Below, piece after piece: positions 19,729 to 26,821 of a stretch of 26,821 nucleotides of DNA. The notes under the pieces are model-generated. The model made no database searches. It saw only the letters and a list, made by a program, of their open reading frames with translations, and had not been told where the DNA came from. The DNA is taken from the NCBI GenBank assembly GCA_037447655.1, contig JBBHKE010000516.1:64001-90821 (forward strand), read 5' to 3'. Made by a program: the position numbers and the translations under genes. This DNA comes from Zygnema cylindricum (lineage: Eukaryota; Streptophyta; Zygnematophyceae; Zygnematales; Zygnemataceae). Every line of letters begins with the position of its first letter. Positions within the stretch are counted from its first letter, which is position 1.

Positions 19729-19736
19729 TGACGTCA
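19729..19736. promoter_or_regulatory. TGACGTCA (CRE/bZIP-type) site
   Basis: This palindrome is a classic site for bZIP factors. It lies just upstream of the proposed 5'-UTR donor of the serine-rich gene, inside the predicted leader or promoter. Function is inferred from the motif only. Confidence 0.45.
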
Positions 19737-19879
19737 TTTTAAGCCGGAATCGAAGTGAGTACATCCACAACAGTCCAAAAATTTATGATTTTCATGGTAT
19801 CTCGATTAACCAGCCCCATTTTTTGTTTTTTTCTGTTTGAAATTTACTTGACCGTTTGATTTTAAAAATCTTGCCATGT

Positions 19880-19893
19880 CCGTGACGTCACGG
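19880..19893. promoter_or_regulatory. 14-bp palindrome CCGTGACGTCACGG
   Basis: A perfect palindrome contains TGACGTCA with extended symmetry, about 150 bp after the first TGACGTCA. It is inside the proposed leader intron, a place where plant genes often carry enhancers. It is a likely bZIP dimer site. Confidence 0.5.
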
Positions 19894-20032
19894 TCACATA
19901 GATGTAGGCGCATTTTTCGGCGCGCTGCTGAAAATCTGTACGGATGGTTGCATGGGTAATGAACTGGCTGGTGTACGGATGGACTGTCTTTTCTGTAACT
20001 TTAGTTTCATGTTGCGAGTTGATTTGAATTAT

Positions 20033-20073
20033 GAAACTGAAACTGTAACTGAAACTGGAACTGGAACTGAAAC
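20033..20073. repeat. GAAACT-type hexamer repeat
   Basis: About seven imperfect units of GAAACT/GGAACT/GTAACT lie in a row within the proposed leader intron. Confidence 0.75.
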
Positions 20074-20167
20074 ATATGGATTGAGCACGTGTAAGACGTA
20101 TGACGAATTGTAGAAAATGGGTATTTTTTTGGGCCAATGGGAAAGCTGGGTTTGAAATTTACATGCA

Positions 20168-20251
20168 AAAAGAATGAAGTGGAGAGGAAGAGAGAAGAAA
20201 AGGAGAGGAGAGAAAGTAAAAGTGAGAAATTAAAGGAAAAGGAAAATTTTC
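20168..20251. repeat. Purine-rich tract
   Basis: Almost all A and G for over 80 bases (GAAGTGGAGAGGAAGAGAGA and similar). It could form a non-B structure, but may simply be low-complexity intron sequence. Confidence 0.6.
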
Positions 20252-20688
20252 ATTTTTGATGATTCATTTCGGGTTTAATAGATTTTCTCAAAACATTTGC
20301 TAAAACATTCAAAACCTCTTAAAATATATTTTTGTCTTTACATGAACTGCAATTTTGTCACAAAAGTTAGAAAATCTTAAGAAGTTAAGATGTAAAATGT
20401 TAAATCACAAGTCAAGAGATTTAGAGACTTTAGTTCTAATTAAATACGTGAAATTTATCATTATATGTCGCAAAAAATTTCAAGATCTGCTTAAAATGGA
20501 TAACTTTGTCGGCGAAAGATTTGACATTTGACAAATTCCTTTTTTCCATTTTGCAGAAAAAAATTCTTCTGAACCTTTTTTTCATCGACTTATAACTTGA
20601 TAACATTATCTACTCTTGGACAATTTTTTTTATTTACAGGCTTCATTTTCCCGAAACAGTGAACGAAAGAAACCGAAACCTTCAAAAA

Positions 20689-21897
20689 ATGTCACAACCG
20701 CCTTTTTCAGAAACAGAATTGGAGGATATTAATCACAATCATGTCTTTTATCGCGAAAATTTAATTTCTTCCTCTTCTTCTTTGCATTTGTCAAATTCTT
20801 GGAATAATCTCCAATCAGAATCGCCGATTCACGGAGTATCCGATTCCCCGAATTCCGATATGATGTTTCTAATAAACTCCCCTTTATTAATGCCTCCGAT
20901 TCTAGATTTGGAAGAAAACGACATTCTCGCGAAAGAGATCCATGAAACTTTGGAGAGCTTCGAAAATAATTTCATTATCGGCAACGAACAAAGTTTACAT
21001 AATCCACTTTCGCCGACAAATACTGCGCTTGGAGATAGTGTAGATAGTGTGTTAGAAGATTATTTGTTGCCCTCGACTCTGACTCCGTCGACGATTCCGG
21101 AAACTCCTAATCCCTTTTCCTCTTCTGTTCCTTCCTCCTCCTCCTCCTCCTCCTCCTCCTCCTCTTCTTCTTCTTCTTCTTCTTCTTCTTCTTCTTCTTC
21201 TTCTTCTTCTTCTTCTCATGTGAATCCGTCTTTAGCAATTCTTAGAGCTCTTTCTAAAACCGATCCGACAAACGGAAAAATGACAGCTGCCGCCGCGAGA
21301 GTAGTTTTAAGATCGCAAGAAATGACAGATTTTGGAAATGATAATATTCGTAAGGAGCTTTTAGAGATGACCGTCTCGCATTTTAGGGATTTCTCGCAGA
21401 AAAACGAAACGATCGGAAACTGTAGTCTGTTGACGGAATCGGAAATGCGAGAACTGAGAGAGTTGAGAGAGTTCAAAAACTCGAGAGAATGGAGAGAGTT
21501 GCAAGAGCTGAGAGAGTTGAAAGAGTTGAGAGAGTTGAAGGAGTTAAGAGCACTGAAAGAGTTGCAAGACTTGAGAGTGAGAGAGAGACAGTCGAGAGAG
21601 AGCAAGTCGAGAAAGTCGAGCGAGTTTAAAAAGTTGAAAGAGATACAGGATGTGAACGAGTTGAACGAGTCGAAATTGCAGAGAGATTTGAGAGGTTTGA
21701 AAGGTTTTACGTTTTTGAGAATCGAACAAAATTCTCCGAGGCCTATGGAAGAAGATTTGATTGAAAAAGAAAGTCGAGAATGTGAAACGAACGCTTTTCG
21801 ATTTATTCCGGAAGCTTTGGAAACCAAAGAAATGAATCAAGAATACTTTGCAACTGGACTTCTTGACGATATTGTTCACATGCGACCAAGGAATTAA
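20689..21897 (+). CDS. Serine-rich protein with REL-triplet helix, 402 aa, unknown function
   Basis: I do not recognise a family. The ATG at 20689 (AAAAAATGTCA, A at -3) is the first in frame; upstream codons only extend it with a GTG. Residues 1 to 145 are acidic and rich in S, N and P, resembling an activation or disordered domain (SPLLMPPILDLEEND near 63). Residues 149 to 176 are 28 consecutive serines, encoded by ten TCC then eighteen TCT. Residues about 180 to 240 look more ordered (AAAARVVLRSQEMTDF). Residues 254 to 295 are a run of (R/K/Q)EL triplets, followed by a basic RERQSRESKSRKSS stretch and an acidic C-terminus. There is no signal peptide or membrane span. A nuclear or scaffold role is possible but is inference. 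A run of 16 A follows the TAA stop. Confidence 0.75.
   Translation: MSQPPFSETELEDINHNHVFYRENLISSSSSLHLSNSWNNLQSESPIHGVSDSPNSDMMFLINSPLLMPPILDLEENDILAKEIHETLESFENNFIIGNEQSLHNPLSPTNTALGDSVDSVLEDYLLPSTLTPSTIPETPNPFSSSVPSSSSSSSSSSSSSSSSSSSSSSSSSSSSHVNPSLAILRALSKTDPTNGKMTAAAARVVLRSQEMTDFGNDNIRKELLEMTVSHFRDFSQKNETIGNCSLLTESEMRELRELREFKNSREWRELQELRELKELRELKELRALKELQDLRVRERQSRESKSRKSSEFKKLKEIQDVNELNESKLQRDLRGLKGFTFLRIEQNSPRPMEEDLIEKESRECETNAFRFIPEALETKEMNQEYFATGLLDDIVHMRPRN
21133..21216 (+). repeat. (TCC)10(TCT)18 coding microsatellite
   Basis: A pure serine-codon trinucleotide array with a single switch from TCC to TCT and no other codon. The purity points to recent slippage expansion, so length variation among individuals is likely. 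Confidence 0.92.
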
Positions 21898-21904
21898 CAA
21901 GGGC

Positions 21905-21920
21905 AAAAAAAAAAAAAAAA
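21905..21920. repeat. 16-base A run after the serine-rich stop codon
   Basis: A pure A tract begins 7 bases after the TAA stop. It is genomic, not a transcript tail, since unrelated sequence follows directly. Confidence 0.8.
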
Positions 21921-23775
21921 GTTGAACGAGTTTCTATTTCAGAAACTTCTCTTTTAAAACTTCTTTTCTGTTTGGGTTTTTATTAGGAAAGTAAACTAGC
22001 CTTAGTTGAATCAGAGAAAATTTGAAGGTTAAGGAAAATTTAGGCTGTCTTTCATTTCGGGAACTTCCTCAGCTTCGAAAACCGAGTACTTCTATTTTTG
22101 TTTATTGCGGAGAAAGGAGCATTTGTGAGTGTTGTACGAATCTTATGCCTATGTCCTAACAATATAGTGCCACAAATATCACCTTTTTTATTGGATTCTG
22201 GCGTAACTTATTAGTGATATACCGATGCTTTATGTAAGTATCTTAACTGTCGAGGTATTTTAACATCTCACAGATTAGAATCGTACAGATATAGACACTA
22301 GGAGGTATGTAAAATGTAGGGAAAATAAGTACATATGTATAGGCCCGAAGCTTAATTTTTTCTGGTTAGAGTGAAGGTGTCCATGTCATTAATACAACTA
22401 TTTTATTCAGATTTTGCAAGAAATCAAATTGCTGAAAAAAAATGAGCTGCAGACGGTATCTTTCCATCTCTCTTCTTTCATCTTTCTTTTATGCTTTCAA
22501 CTTAGTTTTTGTCTAGTTTTTTTCTCCACTTTTGAGTAAGCATGGACTGTTTTGGCAGTCGGAGTTTCGATGCCATACTATACATTTTTCCTTTTTCTGT
22601 CTACATGTAGTTTTTCAGAAACTTTCTAATTCAGTCTTGAGTTACATAGTACACACTTATCAAGACAAAGGAAAAATTAAAAAGCACGACGGTAAACCAT
22701 CTGAGTCCCGGGGTACAAAAGGGGTGGCATGGCCAAAACTGAAAAACTACAAGCAGGGCAATAAAAAACAAAGAAAGCAACGTGAACAACGTGGGTTATA
22801 ATCAGTGTTAACAAAACAAGATTCAGTTTCATTTTTTTTCCTCTCTAGACATGCATATTACTGATTGCTCCTTTCAACACTAATTCTTTAAGCCGTTCAA
22901 AAGTAGCCACGGCATTCAAAAAATTAGAGTCACTAAAAATATATAAACCCTACACAAATAGTTTCTCTACTCTTGATAGGGATTATAGTTGTACCTTTAC
23001 ACATTAAAAAGAGTTCTCAACCCTTCAGTCAATGTAGCAACAGAGCTTTTTATCTTTGTTTTAAACCTGATAACCTCGCCCAAACTACGTGCACTCCTTT
23101 TTCATTCCTAAATGACTCAAAGGTGTGTACTCATTCCATGTCCATTTAGGCTCCTCGAAACAAACAAGCAAAGACACACATAAAGCTGTTGCAAATTAAG
23201 ATAAATGGAACCGCGACAATTCTTACAAGAAAAAGAATCCTGTCATTATCTTATAACTTAAGTATTATTTCGAGTTCAGATGACGATATTCCTAACATGT
23301 CATTCTCATTGGCGCTTAGTCAAATTCGGTCGTCAACAACAAACTTAACTCTGTTTTATTAGATAATTTAAGTTTATTAAGAACGGACGATGGTAAACCA
23401 TTCGAGTACATGGAAACAAATGAATGGAAAAGCCAAAAACGAGAGTGAAAATCCCCACACAATCCAAAAAGGAAAACACCGCAAAAAAGAAACTAACACA
23501 CAAAAAAAAAACAATCGTCTGTTTGACTATATAGAAAATATAGCTACAGTAGTAAAACAGCAAAACAATGTCAGGCTATTCCTTGTCAATTAATTAACTT
23601 CTCTTTGTATAATTGATCCGTAAATCAAAATAATGGTGGCAATTTCACAAACGCCACAAATTATATAAGTTCCTTCGTCTCTAGAGTACACACATTCGAA
23701 TGTAAACATGATAAGCATGAAACATTAGTCAATAAAACAAATGTTAGGTACAAATCCTTAGCCTTCCCACCCAAT
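21921..23775. other. Intergenic, no gene seen
   Basis: AT-rich DNA between the tail-to-tail serine-rich gene and epimerase gene, so it should hold both 3' UTRs and terminators. I can place neither poly(A) site. Two stretches (about 22689..22745 and 23389..23440) share a GGTAAACCAT...GAGT...CCAAAA motif with each other and with about 9692..9745. Short ORFs here lack support. Confidence 0.5.
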
Positions 23776-24017
23776 TTAAGGACTAGAATCATCGCCCGGA
23801 TAACCATTTGGGTTTTGCATTCGCCATTTCCACGCCATTTTTAGACTCTCTTCTAAGTCGACATATCTCGCCTTCCATTCAAGTTCCCGGTTTATTTTTG
23901 TTGGGTCACTATAAACTTCCGCGTAATCTCCCGGTCTTCTCTCAGCAACCTCCACTACTGTGATTTGTTTTCCCGTCACTTTGAGACAAGCGTTAACAAA
24001 TTCTCTAACGGACGAAC
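23776..24017 (-). CDS. Epimerase exon C (C-terminus)
   Basis: The acceptor GGTGACAG precedes GTTCGTCCG (completing G, then S-S-V). It encodes [10 protein letters not shown], the [13 protein letters not shown] motif, [11 protein letters not shown], and ends [12 protein letters not shown] with TAA. The length matches the usual end of the family just after the NGY motif. Confidence 0.92.
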
Positions 24018-26510
24018 CTGTCACCATTCCCACCCAAACAAAAACACACTAACTTCAATTGAGGAAAGAAGACAAGTTTTCTTATTAACTCCTTGAACAA
24101 CCAATATAAGTAACTTAAGTTCATAAATATTGTGCATGCTAACTCATATTTTGTGCTAGAAATTTTTCTTTTTTAAGTTCATAAATATTGCGCAGCACAC
24201 TAGTGAAGATAGTCAGGGCCTCCATCCTAACTCATGCTTTGTGTTATTTTTTTTTCTCGATTACCCCTTAAGATACCAATAAATAATCTTTTATAAATAG
24301 TGGACCACCCTAAAGATCGTAAGCGGCCTTTCCATCCTAACTCATGCTTTGTACTAAGTGACATTTCATGCTTATCCTTGAAAAACCAGGCTATAAACCT
24401 AATTTGAGGACCACGCTAATGATTGTAAGAGGTCTCCATCTCACATTTTGTACAAAAACTTTCGGAATCACTTCTTAAAAACCAGCGGATAACCTTTAAT
24501 CACTCCTTAGAAACAAGTGAATAAACCCTAGTTCATAAACATTGTGGACCCCACCCTAATGACGGTCATCCTAATTATGGTTTGTACTAAACAAACTTCC
24601 TCGAGTGCCGCAAATACTCAGTTCATTAATACTGTGGACCACATTATTAATGGTAACCCGTGTTTTGTACTGGACAAATTTTCTTAATTTCCTTAATTAC
24701 CTCAAAAAAGGAAATCAACATATATACTAAAGTTCATCAATATTGTGGACCACAAAAAAATGATAGTAAGATTACACTAGTGACGGTTTTTCCGAGGTTT
24801 TTTTATTACCTTTGCCAGTTCCCACGTTGTAAATCTTTACTTGACCGGCTACTTGCTTGTCCATGGCTACCACGTGGGCATCGACAAGGTCAGTCACATG
24901 AATGAAGTCCCGAATACATGTTCCATCACGAGTTTTGTAATTCGTCCCAAGAATCTGTTTAGACAAAAAAAGCCAATCAACAAATTTCAAAGAATGAAAG
25001 AGATTAAGACGATCTATTAAACAAAAACCAATTAGACGAATTGCACAAAAGGGATAAGATTCTTTTGTTCCCAGAAACTGTTACACAAACACAACCATTG
25101 AGCGAATTGAAGGAATTGGATAGTATTCTTTCATGTCAATTCAGTCAGTTTTTCATGCTCCATCGAGGAACAAGGTGAATAACAATAGACAACTCTGATA
25201 CTACAAGTATGCTGAACTGAAAAACTCATTTTGTACATGGTTGTATCGAGACTGGCCCTGGATTTTAACTTGAGCTCCTGGTAAAGTAGTCACCAGCTCA
25301 CATAAGTATTGACTACAGACTTTAGACACTCTCAAACATTCACATATTCTAAGTAATTGTCCACTTTTATTAGAAGCCATACGAACGATTACTCAAATGA
25401 CTGTACGAAGTGTACGATTACTAACATTACTCGCAAAACGTGAGTAATGTTTGGCGTGTAAACATCTGAACCAGATTAACAATCATTACCTTTACTAAAT
25501 AAACCTTTCAGCATTCAACTTTCCTTCTGCTTGTGCATAGTGGTGCATTCAAAACCCATTACAGTGCAAGATTGTAACCTCAACTACTAAAAAAACAGAA
25601 GTCGTATTTCTAAATAACAGCTTCGATTTCAAAGAGGAACCAATGGTATATGTCCTCATGTATACATTCACCACAGGTTTGCACCATGCATTACTTTACT
25701 GCCCATCGTCATTAGTGTTAACAAAACACTACTTCAGACGTGACTTTTTTTGGCCAAGTATCGCAAAATGGGGTAAATAACACTGTTTAAGGGAAGCGGA
25801 CTACAACCGACACAGTCACCTTATACCCTAAATTAGTATCATTGATAGTTAATTTCACTTAAACAGTAATAATTCCTCCACACTAAAATCCACCGGCAGT
25901 TTAATACATTGCCCATCGCTATTAGTGTTAAAAACACTAATTCGAAAGCAACTCTTTTTGGCCGGAAATTATAAAAGTGTTAATAACACGAGTAAGTGTA
26001 CTACAGTGATGTTACGGTCTACTCCACTCCCATAGTGTTTTGCACACTTGTCGGGATTTTCACCAGAATATTGCGATCGAGAGGTAAGACTCTTGCCTTT
26101 CAGATAGTTATTATATCCAAAAAGTGTGCACAAAGAGAGAATAACGCTAATACTGACATCATCGCCAAACGGGAACCGAGTATTACTAAAACTTGAACAC
26201 TGCATCCTGTAATTGACAAAAACTGAATGCGCATATGAATTGCCAACAATCCGTGAGACGGCAAATGAAATCAGTAAAACAGGAAAGAGACTGTCCACCT
26301 CCCCAAACTCGAGACTTCCAAGACTCCAGACTCTCCAAATCCATCAACCTAAAAAAATCCCTAAACGCCTCTTTACTTACCTTGAGGCCATCAATATTGC
26401 CGAGTGCTGCATCAAAACATGCTCCGGTGATGCGCCCGTGCCTCCGAAGTTGAGGGCGAGGCATTTCTCCCAAACGTCCCAAAGGGTCCGAGCCAATCAC
26501 ATTGAAGTAT
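23776..26510 (-). CDS. UDP-arabinose/UDP-xylose 4-epimerase, C-terminal exons (partial gene)
   Basis: The enzyme interconverts UDP-xylose and UDP-arabinopyranose, normally in the plant Golgi, for wall polysaccharides. Three exons (26510..26381, 24954..24810, 24017..23776) splice in consistent phases (0, then 1) into the last 171 residues. Visible motifs are [50 protein letters not shown] and [16 protein letters not shown], in the same order as in plant MUR4/UXE proteins. The NVIGSDP form separates it from ordinary UDP-glucose epimerases (NPVGAHP type). The first base of exon 26510 completes an Arg codon, so the gene continues upstream past the window. The NAD-binding GxxGxxG and catalytic YxxxK are not visible. 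All junctions are GT-AG and no break is seen, so it is probably functional. The exact sugar preference is inferred. Confidence 0.9.
24105..24780. repeat. Degenerate intronic tandem array (about 108-bp units)
   Basis: It lies within the 792-nt intron between exons B and C. A motif like TTCATAAATATTGTGGACCA recurs at about 24121, 24181, 24292, 24400, 24535, 24622 and 24730. It is usually followed by CCTAATGATNGTAAG, then CATCCTAACTCATGCTTTGT and an ACCTTAAAAA-like stretch. Units are diverged and of unequal length, so the array is old. Confidence 0.75.
24810..24954 (-). CDS. Epimerase exon B
   Basis: The acceptor TCTAAACAG precedes ATTCTTGGG (I-L-G), and the exon ends GGCAAAG before GTAATAAAA. 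It covers [15 protein letters not shown] through YNVGTGKG. The final G is completed by GT in the next exon, giving Gly. Confidence 0.92.
25424..25450. repeat. Hairpin ACATTACTCGC/GTGAGTAATGT
   Basis: 11-base arms with one mismatch around a 5-base spacer lie within the 1426-nt intron between exons A and B. No other copy was noticed. Confidence 0.55.
25700..25964. repeat. Pair of intronic direct repeats with internal palindromes
   Basis: TGCCCATCGTCATTAGTGTT at 25700 and TGCCCATCGCTATTAGTGTT at 25910 begin two similar segments of about 55 bp. Each contains an ATTAGTGTTAA/AACACTA inverted pair and ends near CTTTTTTTGGCC or CTCTTTTTGGCC. They may be remnants of a small element whose boundaries I cannot set. 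Confidence 0.55.
26381..26510 (-). CDS. Epimerase exon A (substrate-binding segment)
   Basis: The acceptor ACATTGTAG precedes A-TAC-TTC-AAT-GTG (Y-F-N-V), and the exon ends GGCCTCAAG before the donor GTAAGTAAAG. It encodes 43 full codons, including [16 protein letters not shown]. The start in the middle of an Arg codon implies an upstream exon ending in phase 2. Confidence 0.9.
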
Positions 26511-26821
26511 CTACAATGTGTTGCAGTCAGTCAACTAGTCAGACAGCTGTTGTGATGATGGTGATGTCAGTGGTGTTAATGATGTTGGAAATGTCTAGTG
26601 GTGTCCATGACATGTCCATGATTTTGGTGATGTTGGTGAAGTCGATGAAATTGGTGATGTTGGTGATGTCGATGAAATTGGTGATGTTGGTGATTTTGGT
26701 GATATTAATGATGTTGATGCAGTACTTGCAAAATAAGTGGTATAGAAAGTTGTAATTGTGCAGATTACGGCATAAAATTATAAATACAGTCTTATTACTT
26801 GTGGTAGAGCAAGGCTTGAAT
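26511..26821 (-). other. Upstream intron of the epimerase gene (open at the window edge)
   Basis: No match to the preceding part of the epimerase is visible in any frame up to the right edge, so this is taken as intron. It contains the GATG-rich minisatellite. Plus-strand ORFs across it only translate the repeat. Confidence 0.7.
26624..26720. repeat. 27-bp minisatellite rich in GATG/GGTGAT
   Basis: TTGGTGATGTTGGTGAWGTC plus GATGAAA occurs at 26624 and 26651, with a third partial unit from 26678. The flanks (26548..26623 and after 26704) are looser GATGTTGGTGAT derivatives, so a shorter 9-bp ancestor probably expanded first. Confidence 0.85.

Larger units (their letters stand above)
19755..20639 (+). 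other. Probable 5'-UTR intron of the serine-rich gene
   Basis: A good donor (GAA followed by GTGAGTAC) and a pyrimidine-rich acceptor (TTTTTTTTATTTACAG) delimit 885 nt that end 49 bases before the ATG. The interval has no extended ORF in frame with the gene. It holds a CRE palindrome, a hexamer repeat and a purine tract. Confidence 0.5.

Noticed and set aside
21216-21827. 203-codon minus-strand ORF inside the serine-rich gene
   Set aside because: It is the antisense shadow of the REL repeat, which lacks stop codons on the reverse strand because of its composition.
26213-26755. 180-codon plus-strand ORF at the right edge
   Set aside because: It overlaps the well-supported epimerase exon on the other strand and then translates the GATG minisatellite.

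Overview
The window looks like AT-rich nuclear DNA from a land plant or close streptophyte relative. The best anchor is a minus-strand, intron-bearing gene at the right edge. Its three visible exons encode the C-terminal part of a UDP-arabinose/UDP-xylose 4-epimerase of the plant MUR4/UXE type, with GT-AG introns and matching phases. This is a judgement from remembered family motifs; no search was run, and I cannot name the species.

Positions 1 to about 18,360 are almost entirely layered mobile DNA with no convincing host gene. The main features are: (1) a direct duplication of at least 3.6 kb (1..3668 and 11629..15262), nearly identical over most of its length; (2) a PIF/Harbinger-like family with TIRs of the type GGSYGYGKCCCCATGT and TTA target sites, present as one complete 1.87-kb composite, one complete 786-bp copy and truncated copies; (3) a family of about 0.5-kb TA-flanked MITEs (at least three complete copies), one of them split by the 786-bp Harbinger-like copy; (4) a hAT-like element full of ATCG/CGAT palindromic motifs; (5) an older repeat shell (family B) carrying an inserted promoter-like segment and a roughly 160-bp SINE-like unit found in opposite orientations. 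A 10-N assembly gap sits directly against a 67-bp tandem array.

From 18,450 the DNA is mostly single-copy. A candidate two-exon minus-strand gene (148 aa, unknown function) faces away from a plus-strand gene encoding a 402-aa protein. That protein has a pure 28-serine run and an unusual (R/K)EL triplet-repeat helix. The shared upstream region carries CCAAT and TATA-like elements on the minus side and two TGACGTCA palindromes on the plus side, next to a likely 885-nt 5'-UTR intron.

From 21,900 to 23,775 I see no gene. The epimerase gene occupies 23,776..26,510 and continues past the right edge. Its introns carry a degenerate tandem array of about 108-bp units and a 27-bp minisatellite.

The genes do not form a recognisable pathway. 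The main interest is repeat architecture and sequence homogenisation on the left, and two unrecognised proteins on the right.
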